A program made the position numbers and the translations under genes. A stretch of DNA of 15,651 nucleotides, taken from Sulfopaludibacter sp035551455 (GTDB lineage Bacteria > Acidobacteriota > Terriglobia > Bryobacterales > Bryobacteraceae). The stretch is from assembly GCA_035551455.1 (NCBI GenBank), contig DASZMZ010000129.1, forward strand, positions 1 through 15,651, in the 5' to 3' direction. This document shows, one piece after another, positions 6,625-13,363 of the stretch (the first letter of the stretch is position 1; each line of letters opens with the position of its first letter). The notes beneath the pieces were generated by a model, which was not told where the DNA came from, did no database searches, and worked only from the letters and a program-made list of their open reading frames with translations.

Positions 6625-7859
6625 TTCGCATACTGGAAACCAAACAGGTGGGCCGGCTGCTGGCACGCAAGGCGGCCCGATTCGAAGAGGCCGAAGCCGT
6701 GGTGCGGCCCATTTTGGAAGCCGTGCGCCTGCGCGGCGACGCGGCGCTGCTGGAATTCGCCCGCCGCTTTGACAACCTGGAGCGGAAGAGCGTGCGCGTG
6801 CCGGAGAAGGAACTGCGCGCGGCCGAAGCGTCGTTGACTCCGGAATTTCGCGGCGCGGTGCAGACCGCCTCGGCCAACATCCGCCGCTTCGCCGAACTAC
6901 AGATGCCGCGCGAATGGATGAAGCCGGCGGGCGCGGGCATGCGACTCGGCCAGATCGTACGGCCGCTCGATACGGTGGCCGCCTACATCCCTTCGGGCCG
7001 CTATCCCCTGCCCTCCACCATCATGATGACGGCGATACCGGCGCAAGTGGCCGGCGTCCCCAACGTCTGCGTGGCCTCGCCGAGGCCGGTGACCGAAGTT
7101 TTCGGCACGGCCGCGTTGCTGGGCGTCTCGCAAGTCTTCCAGATGGGCGGCGCGCAGGCCATCGCGGCCTTCGCCTACGGCACACGCACGGTGCCGCGCG
7201 CCGACCGGATCGTGGGCCCCGGCAACATCTACGTGGCCGCCGCCAAGAAACTGCTGGCGGGCGAGGTGGGCATCGACTTCATCGCCGGTCCCACCGAAAT
7301 CCTGATGGTGGCCGCCGGTGGCAACCCGCGCCACATTGCCGCCGACATGCTGGCGCAGGCAGAGCATGATGTGGACGCGTCGGCCATCCTGCTGACGCCC
7401 ACCAAGCGACTGGCCGCCGCGGTGGCCAAAGAGGTGGACCGGCAACTCGCGGTGCTGCCCACTGCATCGGTTGCGGCGCAAGCGATCGCGCGCAACTCGG
7501 CCATCGTCCTGGTGCGGTCGCTGGATGAGGCCATGGAGATTTCCAATCGCTTCGCGCCGGAACATTTGAGCATCCCGGATTCGTCGCTGCTGGCGCAGGT
7601 ACGGCACGCGGGCAGCGTCTTCGTGGGACCGTACAGTCCTGAAGCGGCCGGCGATTATGCCTCCGGGCCGAATCACGTACTGCCCACCAGCGGCACCGCC
7701 CGGCAGCGCGGCGGCCTCAGCGTCACCGATTATCTGAAGGTCATCTCCGTGCAGGAATTGAGTCAGTCCGCCCTGAAGAAACTGGCGCCGTCCATCACCA
7801 CTCTGGCCCGCGCCGAAGGCTTGGAAGCGCACGCGCGCAGCGTGGAGGTGCGCCTGTGA
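6621..7859 (+). CDS. hisD: Histidinol dehydrogenase
   Basis: A 412-residue zinc enzyme that oxidises histidinol to histidine in two NAD-dependent steps, the last two of the pathway. Motifs in order: AYIPSGRYPLPST (121-133), GPGNIYVAAAKKLL (199-212), GPTEILMVA (223-231), AQAEHDVDA (245-253; zinc ligands Gln246 and His249), FAPEHLSIP (catalytic Glu314, His315), EAAGDYASGPNHVLPT (zinc ligand Asp345) and the C-terminal zinc ligand His404. All key residues are present. The start is GTG at 6621, overlapping the hisG stop codon by four bases (GTGA). No clear Shine-Dalgarno sequence precedes it, so translation is probably coupled to hisG. The sequence MIRILETKQV agrees with where family members begin. 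Confidence 0.96.
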   Translation: MIRILETKQVGRLLARKAARFEEAEAVVRPILEAVRLRGDAALLEFARRFDNLERKSVRVPEKELRAAEASLTPEFRGAVQTASANIRRFAELQMPREWMKPAGAGMRLGQIVRPLDTVAAYIPSGRYPLPSTIMMTAIPAQVAGVPNVCVASPRPVTEVFGTAALLGVSQVFQMGGAQAIAAFAYGTRTVPRADRIVGPGNIYVAAAKKLLAGEVGIDFIAGPTEILMVAAGGNPRHIAADMLAQAEHDVDASAILLTPTKRLAAAVAKEVDRQLAVLPTASVAAQAIARNSAIVLVRSLDEAMEISNRFAPEHLSIPDSSLLAQVRHAGSVFVGPYSPEAAGDYASGPNHVLPTSGTARQRGGLSVTDYLKVISVQELSQSALKKLAPSITTLARAEGLEAHARSVEVRL

Positions 7860-8935
7860 AATCGCACAAGCTGCCGAAAGGCGCTATCCGGCCGCGTCCC
7901 GCGGTGCTCTCGATGGCGCCGTATTCGCCGCCCACCGGAGGCCGCTCCGATAAGCTCCGTCTGGACTTCAACGAGAATACGGTGGGCTGTTCGCCGCGCG
8001 TCATCGAGGCCTTGAAGGCGCAGGTCTCGGCCGCGCAACTCTCGCTCTACCCCGAGTATTCCGAGGCGAAGACCGCGATCGCCGAGTACTTCCGCGTGAA
8101 GCCGGAGCAGTTCGTTTTCACCAACGGCACCGATGAGGCCATCCAGGTTTTCGTCAATACGTATATCGACGACGGCCAGGAAGTGCTGCTGCTGAAGCCT
8201 TCCTACGCCATGTACCGCTTCTATTCCGAAGTGGCGGGAGCCACAATCAAAGAGGTCGCCTACCCCTACCCCGGCATGGAGTTTCCGCTGCAGGAAGTGC
8301 TGGACGCGATCACGCCGGAAACGCGGGCCGTCATCTTCGCGAACCCCAACAATCCCACAGGCACGGGCATCTCGCTGCTGGGCATCGAACGCATTCTGCA
8401 CAAGGCGCGCAAGGCCGCCGTGCTGGTGGACGAAGCTTATTACGAATTCTCCGGCGTCACCGCGCTCACCGAAATCGAGCGGGTGCCGAATCTCTTTGTA
8501 TGCCGCACTTTTTCCAAGGTCTTCGGCATGGCTGCCATGCGGCTGGGTTGCCTGTTTTCGCACGAGGCCAACGTGGCGCTGCTGCACAAGGCGCAATCGC
8601 CCTACAGCGTGAATACTCTGGCGGTGGCCGCCGCGCAGGCCGCCGTACAGGATACCGAGTATGTGCAGACGTATGTGGCGGAGGTGTTGGCCGCACGCGA
8701 ACTGCTTTGCGTGGGGTTGGAAAGGCTGGGCATCACTTACGTGCCGAGTTCCGGCAACTTCGTATTGGGCCACTTCGGCAAGCGCGCCATCGAGGTTCGC
8801 GACGGTCTGCGCGCACAGGCGATTCTGGTGCGCGACCGCAGTTACGAAGCGCCGGGCTGCGTCCGCATCACCGTGGGCACGCGCCGGCAGACGCGCCGCC
8901 TGCTGGACGAATTGGAGACAATCTGGAACCGATGA
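7856..8935 (+). CDS. hisC: Histidinol-phosphate aminotransferase
   Basis: A PLP enzyme of 359 residues (class I/II aminotransferase fold) that converts imidazole acetol phosphate plus glutamate to histidinol phosphate. PLP-site residues are visible: TNGTDEAIQVF (phosphate-binding turn, near 89-99), NPNNPTGTG (163-171), VDEAYYEF (Asp192, Tyr195) and TFSKVFGMAAMRLG with the Schiff-base lysine at 221 and Arg229. The N-terminal LDFNENTVGCSPRV fits the HisC pattern (LxxNENPxGPS), although the usual Pro is replaced by Val. The start is GTG 7856, overlapping hisD (GTGA), with an excellent GGAGGTG at 7844-7850. It may also accept aromatic keto acids, as many HisC enzymes do, but the operon makes histidine the main role. 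Confidence 0.95.
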   Translation: MKSHKLPKGAIRPRPAVLSMAPYSPPTGGRSDKLRLDFNENTVGCSPRVIEALKAQVSAAQLSLYPEYSEAKTAIAEYFRVKPEQFVFTNGTDEAIQVFVNTYIDDGQEVLLLKPSYAMYRFYSEVAGATIKEVAYPYPGMEFPLQEVLDAITPETRAVIFANPNNPTGTGISLLGIERILHKARKAAVLVDEAYYEFSGVTALTEIERVPNLFVCRTFSKVFGMAAMRLGCLFSHEANVALLHKAQSPYSVNTLAVAAAQAAVQDTEYVQTYVAEVLAARELLCVGLERLGITYVPSSGNFVLGHFGKRAIEVRDGLRAQAILVRDRSYEAPGCVRITVGTRRQTRRLLDELETIWNR

Positions 8936-9609
8936 AACCACTGCTGGTGTTCGATATGGACGGCGTCCTGGTGGACGTCACGGAGAGCTACCGCGAGACC
9001 ATCGCGCAGACGGTGGAGCATTTCACGGGCACGCGCATCACGCCCGAACTGATTCAGGAATTCAAGAATCAGGGCGGCTGGAATGACGATTGGAAGCTCT
9101 CCCATCACCTGGTGACCGGCGTGGGCGTGGACGCCACCTTCGATCAGGTGAAGTCGCACTTCCAGATGCTGTTCCACGGCAACGGCGACGATGGGCTGAT
9201 TCTGCGCGAGCGCTGGGTGGCGCGAGAGGGCATGCTGGAGAAACTGAATCAGCAGTTCCGTTTCGCCGTCTTCACCGGACGGCCGAAAGAGGAGGCGCTC
9301 CTCACGCTCAATCGCTTCGTCCCCGAAATGGCGTTCGACCCGATCGTCGGCATGTACGATGTGCAGAAGCATAAGCCCGACCCCGAAGGTCTGCGCGCCA
9401 TTCAGGCCGCGAACCCCGGCAGCACGGTGTACTACATCGGCGATACGGTGGACGACGCACGCTGCGCCCGCGCGGCAGGCGTACCGTTCATCGGCATTGC
9501 CGCACCGTCGAATCCGCTGTATGTGGACCTGGTCTTCCTGTTTCAGCAGGAGGGCGCGTACGCCATCGTGGACGATATCAACTATCTGGAAGAGGTTTTT
9601 GCATCATGA
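8932..9609 (+). CDS. HAD-superfamily phosphatase, likely histidinol-phosphate phosphatase
   Basis: A 225-residue protein with all four HAD motifs: FDMDGVLVD with nucleophile Asp8 and Asp10, Thr115 in VFTGRPKE, Lys148 in KHKPDPEG, and GDTVDDA with Asp171 and Asp174/175. An alpha-helical cap (about 16-95) marks subfamily I. It sits between hisC and hisB with 4-base overlaps on both sides. The pathway here lacks both known histidinol phosphatases: the N-terminal domain of the bifunctional enterobacterial HisB, and a PHP-type HisJ/HisK. The simplest reading is that this HAD protein removes phosphate from histidinol phosphate. It resembles a small HAD clade that I recall as linked or fused to histidine-pathway enzymes in other lineages. 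It is not orthologous to the enterobacterial HisB phosphatase, whose zinc-binding cysteines are absent. Function is inferred from context. Confidence 0.8.
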   Translation: MKPLLVFDMDGVLVDVTESYRETIAQTVEHFTGTRITPELIQEFKNQGGWNDDWKLSHHLVTGVGVDATFDQVKSHFQMLFHGNGDDGLILRERWVAREGMLEKLNQQFRFAVFTGRPKEEALLTLNRFVPEMAFDPIVGMYDVQKHKPDPEGLRAIQAANPGSTVYYIGDTVDDARCARAAGVPFIGIAAPSNPLYVDLVFLFQQEGAYAIVDDINYLEEVFAS

Positions 9610-10193
9610 GACGGGCCAAACTGCAGCGCGATACCAAGGAGACGCGAATCGGCGGCTCGCTCAAGATTGAAGGCCGCGGCACTTACGACATTTCCACCGG
9701 CATCCGGTTCTTCGACCACATGCTGGAGTTGTTCGCCAGGCATGGCGGCTTCGACCTGACGCTGCACGCCGATGGCGACCTGGACGTGGATCAGCATCAC
9801 ACCGTAGAGGACGTGGGCATCGTCCTGGGACAGCTTTTCGCGCAGGCGCTGGGCGACCGCAAGGGCATCAATCGCGCCGGCTATTTCGTGCTGCCGATGG
9901 ACGAAACGCTGGCCGTGGTCGCGCTCGATCTGGGCGGGCGGCCCGCGCTGGTATATAAGGACCTGGTGAAGGTGCGCATCGTGGGCGACCTGCAAACGGA
10001 ACTAGTGGAGGATTTCTTCGGCGGCTTCGTCAACCACGCCGGCGCCAACCTGCATGCGAAAGTTCTGTACGGCCGCTCCAATCATCACAAGATCGAAGCC
10101 ATCTTCAAATGCTTCGCGCGCGCGTTGAAGTATGCCTGCTCGAAGGACGCGAGGCTCAAGGATCAGTTGCCGTCGACCAAGGGCCTGCTATGA
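9606..10193 (+). CDS. hisB: Imidazoleglycerol-phosphate dehydratase, monofunctional
   Basis: A 195-residue enzyme that dehydrates imidazoleglycerol phosphate to imidazole acetol phosphate; it assembles as a 24-mer with two manganese ions per active site. The duplicated half-domain motifs are clear: GIRFFDHMLELFARHG (32-47), DQHHTVEDVGI (62-72, ligands His64, His65, Glu68), GGFVNHAGANLHAKVLYGRS (139-158, His144) and NHHKIEAIFKCFARAL (159-174, His160, His161, Glu164). It ends in PSTKGLL, the conserved family tail. The start overlaps the HAD gene by ATGA, with AGAGG at 9591-9595. There is no phosphatase domain, consistent with a separate HAD protein just upstream. Confidence 0.97.
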   Translation: MRRAKLQRDTKETRIGGSLKIEGRGTYDISTGIRFFDHMLELFARHGGFDLTLHADGDLDVDQHHTVEDVGIVLGQLFAQALGDRKGINRAGYFVLPMDETLAVVALDLGGRPALVYKDLVKVRIVGDLQTELVEDFFGGFVNHAGANLHAKVLYGRSNHHKIEAIFKCFARALKYACSKDARLKDQLPSTKGLL

Positions 10194-10798
10194 TCGCCAT
10201 CTTCGATTACGGGGCCGGCAATCTGCGCAGCGTGCAGAACACGCTCGGCGAACTGAGCTGCGAGTATACCCTGGTCCGCGATTCGGCCGGGCTGCAAGCC
10301 GCTACCAAGATCATCCTTCCCGGCGTGGGACACTTCGGCCAGATGATGCGCGCTCTCGATGAATTGCAGGTGCGCGAGACCCTGCTCGCGAGGATCGGCG
10401 CGGGCGTTCCCTTTCTGGGAATTTGCCTCGGTATGCAGGCGCTGTTCGAGCGCAGCGATGAGGCTCCCGAAGTCCGTGGACTGGGCCTGTATCCGGGCAC
10501 GGTGCAGCGCTTTCCCGTCGATGCCCGCGTGCCGCACATGGGCTGGAATGAGTTGGATGTCCGGCCGGATTCGCAGCTCGTGAGCAATCTCGGCGGCCGG
10601 CCGTATGTCTACTTCGCCCACAGCTACTATGTTCCTGAAAACCCCCGTGCCGCGGCCACTTGCACCTACGAGGTGAAGTACACGGCGGCGCTGGAATCGG
10701 ACAACGTCTACGGAGTCCAGTTTCATCCCGAGAAATCGGGAGCAGTGGGACTGAAGATCGTAGATAACTTTCTCGGCGTTTCGGCGTCTCGGCGGTAA
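10190..10798 (+). CDS. hisH: Imidazole glycerol phosphate synthase, glutaminase subunit
   Basis: A 202-residue class I glutamine amidotransferase that supplies ammonia to HisF. It has the oxyanion motif PGVGHFG (44-50), the nucleophile elbow GICLGMQALFE with Cys79, and the catalytic dyad His179/Glu181 in QFHPEKSG. HMGWNELD (116-123) and YFAHSYYV (141-148) are typical HisH segments. The ATG at 10190 overlaps the hisB stop (ATGA) and follows AAGGG at 10179-10183; the frame is open upstream to 10109, but that part runs through the end of hisB. The stop codon is eight bases before hisF, the only non-overlapping junction in the operon. Confidence 0.96.
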   Translation: MIAIFDYGAGNLRSVQNTLGELSCEYTLVRDSAGLQAATKIILPGVGHFGQMMRALDELQVRETLLARIGAGVPFLGICLGMQALFERSDEAPEVRGLGLYPGTVQRFPVDARVPHMGWNELDVRPDSQLVSNLGGRPYVYFAHSYYVPENPRAAATCTYEVKYTAALESDNVYGVQFHPEKSGAVGLKIVDNFLGVSASRR

Positions 10799-10806
10799 TA
10801 AAGAAC

Positions 10807-11571
10807 ATGCTCGCCAAACGAATCATTCCCTGTCTTGATGTAACTGGAGGACGCGTTGTCAAAGGCGTCAACTTCGTCAACCTGCGCGATGCGGGCGACC
10901 CCGTGGAACTGGCCGATCGGTACAATCGCGATGGCGCCGATGAGCTGGTGTTCCTCGATATCACCGCCTCCAGCGACGCACGCGAGATCATGGCCGATGT
11001 GGTGGCGCGCACGGCCCGCAAGGTCTTCATCCCTCTCGCGGTAGGTGGCGGCATCCGCAGCATCGCCGACGCGCGCCGCATTCTGATGTCGGGCGCGGAC
11101 AAAGTATCCGTCAACACCGCGGCAGTGCGGCGTCCCGAGCTGATCACCGAACTCAGTCACGAGTTCGGCGCGCAGGCCGTCGTGCTGGCCATTGACGCGC
11201 GCCGCGCCGGTCCCGGCGAATGGCACGTCTACACGCGCGGAGGCCGCGACGATGAAGCCATCGACGCCGTGGCCTGGGCCGCTCGCGGCGAAGAACTGGG
11301 CGCGGGCGAAATCCTGCTGACCAGCATGGATACCGACGGCGTGCAGGACGGCTTCGATTGCGCGCTCACGCAGACCGTCTCGCGCGCCACCCACATTCCC
11401 ATCATCGCCAGCGGAGGCGCGGGGACGCCCGAGCATTTCGTCCGCGTCCTCACCGAAGGCTGCGCCGACGCCGCGCTGGCCGCTTCCATTTTCCACTATG
11501 GCACTTACACGGTGGATCAACTGAAGGAAGAGTTGGACAAGCGCGGCATTCCAGTGAGGCCGGCGGCATGA
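10807..11571 (+). CDS. hisF: Imidazole glycerol phosphate synthase, cyclase subunit
   Basis: A 254-residue (beta-alpha)8 barrel that closes the imidazole ring and releases AICAR, using ammonia channelled from HisH. The two catalytic aspartates are present: Asp11 in AKRIIPCLDVTGGRVVKG and Asp130 in VVLAIDARR. Phosphate-binding motifs are VGGGIRS (79-85) and IIASGGAGTPEHF near the C-terminus; LTSMDTDGVQDGFD matches the family's 'TSMDxDGTxxGYD' segment. The length is standard. The ATG at 10807 has only a weak AAAGAA ahead of it. The C-terminal codon run overlaps hisA by four bases. Confidence 0.97.
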   Translation: MLAKRIIPCLDVTGGRVVKGVNFVNLRDAGDPVELADRYNRDGADELVFLDITASSDAREIMADVVARTARKVFIPLAVGGGIRSIADARRILMSGADKVSVNTAAVRRPELITELSHEFGAQAVVLAIDARRAGPGEWHVYTRGGRDDEAIDAVAWAARGEELGAGEILLTSMDTDGVQDGFDCALTQTVSRATHIPIIASGGAGTPEHFVRVLTEGCADAALAASIFHYGTYTVDQLKEELDKRGIPVRPAA

Positions 11572-12299
11572 TTTTCCCCTGCATCGATTTGATGGACGGC
11601 AAGGTGGTCCAACTGGTTCAAGGCCGCGAGAAGGCGCTCGAAGGCGACTCGCCCGAGGAGATGCTGCGCAAATTCGCCGCCTTCCCCCAGATTCAGGTGA
11701 TCGATCTCGACGCTGCCATGGGTCGCGGCTCCAACGACGGGCTGGTGCGCATGCTGGCGGCCCGCGCCGTCACGCGCGTGGGCGGCGGGGTGCGCACGGC
11801 GGAGCGTGCCCGAACGCTGGTGGCACAGGGCGCGCATAAAGTGATTGTCGGCACCAGCGCCTTCACACGGTCGGGAATCAACGAGGAGCTACTGACCGAA
11901 TTGCGAGACGCGGTGGGCGCGGAGAGGCTCGTCATCGCCGTCGACTCCAAAGGCGGCCGCATCGTGGTGAAAGGCTGGCAGGAAGCTACCGACCTTTCGG
12001 CGGAAGACGTACTGCGGCCGCTGGAACCATACTGCTCCGGCTTCCTCTGCACCTATGTCGATAAGGAAGGCATGATGCAAGGCACTGATCTCGATTGGTT
12101 CCGCCGCCTGCGGGCCGCTACGTCGCTCGAACTAACTGCCGCCGGGGGCATCACCACGCTCGACGATGTGCGCGCGCTGCTCGCCATGCAGATACACGCC
12201 GCGCTGGGAATGGCGATCTATACGGGGCGCCTGAATCTGGAAGACCTACGGGGCATGCTGGAAAAGGAGCCGCCAATTCACACCGATAATCGCCGATAG
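11568..12299 (+). CDS. hisA: HisA-type isomerase (ProFAR isomerase), divergent
   Basis: A 243-residue (beta-alpha)8 barrel that isomerises ProFAR to PRFAR, the step before HisHF. The general acid/base aspartates appear as Asp7 (MIFPCIDLMDGKVVQL) and Asp126 (VIAVDSKGG), with Thr162 at the position of the third conserved residue. Phosphate loops are VGGGVRT (71-77) and AAGGITTLDD. It departs from the standard bacterial enzyme: the 'SRDGTLxGPN' segment is replaced by TYVDKEGMMQGTD, and the N-terminus has PCID rather than PAID. GWQEATDLS and the 'VDKEGMMQG' segment recall the eukaryote-type (yeast HIS6) version. A good ribosome binding site (GAGG, 11556-11559) precedes the ATG, which overlaps hisF (ATGA). 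It is the last gene of the operon; no clear terminator follows. Confidence 0.92.
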   Translation: MIFPCIDLMDGKVVQLVQGREKALEGDSPEEMLRKFAAFPQIQVIDLDAAMGRGSNDGLVRMLAARAVTRVGGGVRTAERARTLVAQGAHKVIVGTSAFTRSGINEELLTELRDAVGAERLVIAVDSKGGRIVVKGWQEATDLSAEDVLRPLEPYCSGFLCTYVDKEGMMQGTDLDWFRRLRAATSLELTAAGGITTLDDVRALLAMQIHAALGMAIYTGRLNLEDLRGMLEKEPPIHTDNRR

Positions 12300-12333
12300 C
12301 CCGTCGTTTTCATGAGACATCGTTTTCTTATTT

Positions 12334-12363
12334 GCGTTCATTGGCGTCCATCGGTGGCCCATT
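12334..12363. repeat. Short 10-base-periodic repeat downstream of hisA
   Basis: Three consecutive 10-mers, GCGTTCATTG, GCGTCCATCG and GTGGCCCATT, share a drifting pattern; the first two match at eight of ten positions. On the - strand the stretch reads as '...CCACCGATGGACGCCAATGAACGC...', the type of 'CACCGATGAACACCGATG' repeat I remember as scattered between genes in several environmental bacterial lineages. It occupies most of the 116-base gap between hisA and the LysR gene, where I find no convincing hairpin terminator for either transcript. Confidence 0.45.
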
Positions 12364-12415
12364 ACTCCGGAATCTGAAATGGGGTTGTGAGCGCCGGACG
12401 CGCGGCCTTCGCAAC

Positions 12416-13285
12416 TCATCCCAGCACTTCCAAAAACGCCTGCGCCGCGTGACTCAAGCCGCGCCTCGTCGGGTAAACCAGACGGATCTTGCGCTCCATA
12501 TGCATTTCCTTCACGCGGACCTCGCACAGGATCTGCTGCTCGATCTCCTGCTCCACACACATGCGGGGCAGAAAGGCCACGCCGAGGTTGCTCTGCACTA
12601 ACTTGCGAATGGTCTCGATGGTGGGCATCTCGATATCCATCCGCAGCGGGATGCGGCGGCTGTGGAACTCGCGAATCACCAGTTCCCGATAGGGCGAGAG
12701 CACGTTGTGTGCAATGAAATTCTCCGAGGCCAGTTCGGTGATGGAAACGGTCTTGCGATTCGCCAGGCGGTGCTTGGGCGAGACCACGAAGGCCAGCGAA
12801 TCGGTATAAATGATTTTGGTTTTGATGCGATCGTCGCCGGGATCGTAGCTGATGACGCCGAGTTCGAGGTTGCCGTCCAGCAACTCATTCGGCACTTTGC
12901 TGGAAAAACTGCGGCGGATCTGCACCTTCACCTTGGGATAGAGCGACCGGTATCGCTCGATGTGGCGCAGCAGGTACAGCGTGGTCGATTCGTTGGCCCC
13001 AATGATCAGCCGTCCGGCGGAATTGTCGCGGAGTTCGGCCAGCGAATTGTCCATCTCCAGTTGCAGGCTTTGAAAGCGGCGGGCGTACTCGATGACGGTG
13101 CGTCCGGCGTCGGTGAGGATCAGGTCCTTGCCCGACCGGTCGATCAGCCGTTCCCCCAGTTCCTGTTCCAGCCTCTGTAGCGCCAGCGAAATTGCCGGTT
13201 GTGTCCGGAGCAGTTTTTCCGCCGCGCGCGAAAAGCTCTTTTCCGTGGCCACGGTGAGAAAAACCTGGAGGGGATAGAGTTCCAT
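12416..13285 (-). CDS. LysR-family transcriptional regulator
   Basis: A DNA-binding regulator of 289 residues. The N-terminal winged helix-turn-helix (about 1-60) is clear: LQVFLTVATEKSFSRAAEKL, TQPAISLALQRLEQELGERL and LTDAGRTVIEYA, followed by the linker helix. Residues about 90-289 form the periplasmic-binding-protein-like effector domain, with LIIGANESTTLYLLRHIERY and FLPRMCVEQEI typical of the CysB/CbbR-like branch. It is divergent from leuA with 78 bases between the two starts, the usual layout for a LysR protein that controls its neighbour and itself, so regulation of leuAB is the working guess; the effector is unknown. The ATG at 13285 has at most AAAGAG directly adjoining it, while a perfect TATAAT ends ten bases upstream, suggesting a leaderless message. 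Confidence 0.93.
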   Translation of the reverse strand: MELYPLQVFLTVATEKSFSRAAEKLLRTQPAISLALQRLEQELGERLIDRSGKDLILTDAGRTVIEYARRFQSLQLEMDNSLAELRDNSAGRLIIGANESTTLYLLRHIERYRSLYPKVKVQIRRSFSSKVPNELLDGNLELGVISYDPGDDRIKTKIIYTDSLAFVVSPKHRLANRKTVSITELASENFIAHNVLSPYRELVIREFHSRRIPLRMDIEMPTIETIRKLVQSNLGVAFLPRMCVEQEIEQQILCEVRVKEMHMERKIRLVYPTRRGLSHAAQAFLEVLG

Positions 13286-13295
13286 CTCTTTGGCG

Positions 13296-13304
13296 ATTAT
13301 AACA
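13296..13304 (-). promoter_or_regulatory. Predicted -10 region of the LysR gene promoter
   Basis: Read on the - strand, the complement of 13296-13301 is a consensus TATAAT, preceded by TGT (an extended -10). A weak TAAG-rich -35 lies about 18 bases further upstream. Only ten bases separate the box from the ATG, so the transcript would start about four bases before or at the start codon. Confidence 0.55.
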
Positions 13305-13305
13305 C

Positions 13306-13334
13306 TTGCTAATATAGACCCTTAATATTATAAA
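13306..13334 (+). promoter_or_regulatory. Predicted leuAB promoter
   Basis: TTGCTA (13306-13311, 4/6) is separated by exactly 17 bases from TATAAA (13329-13334, 5/6). Transcription would start near 13341, leaving about 23 bases before the leuA ATG with GAGGTG (13352-13357) as ribosome binding site. The -35 box lies within a few bases of the divergent LysR gene's -10, so the two promoters are back to back. Confidence 0.5.
13310..13330. promoter_or_regulatory. AT-rich dyad in the LysR-leuA control region, candidate operator
   Basis: TAATAT (13310-13315) and ATATTA (13325-13330) form a perfect inverted repeat with a 9-base spacer. It lies between the predicted -35 and -10 boxes of leuA and just upstream of the LysR gene's -10. 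A wider TTTGGC/GCCAAA pair (13289-13294 and 13338-13343) brackets the region. LysR proteins usually bind interrupted dyads with T-N11-A; this dyad is not centred with that exact spacing, so the assignment is tentative. Confidence 0.35.
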
Positions 13335-13363
13335 TTTGCCAAATCATACGTGAGGTGGCCATA

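Noticed and set aside
5722..6666. 314-codon open frame on the - strand opposite hisG
   Set aside because: This is a shadow frame, rich in Gly/His/Gln, and incompatible with the intact hisG.
8500..9609. HAD protein as a 369-residue protein with an extra N-terminal domain
   Set aside because: The upstream part is an alternative frame inside hisC; family length and the ATGA overlap support the ATG at 8932.
12246..12560. - strand frame between hisA and the LysR gene
   Set aside because: It reads through the intergenic repeat and overlaps both neighbours, with no ribosome binding site; such translations of the repeat are common false genes.
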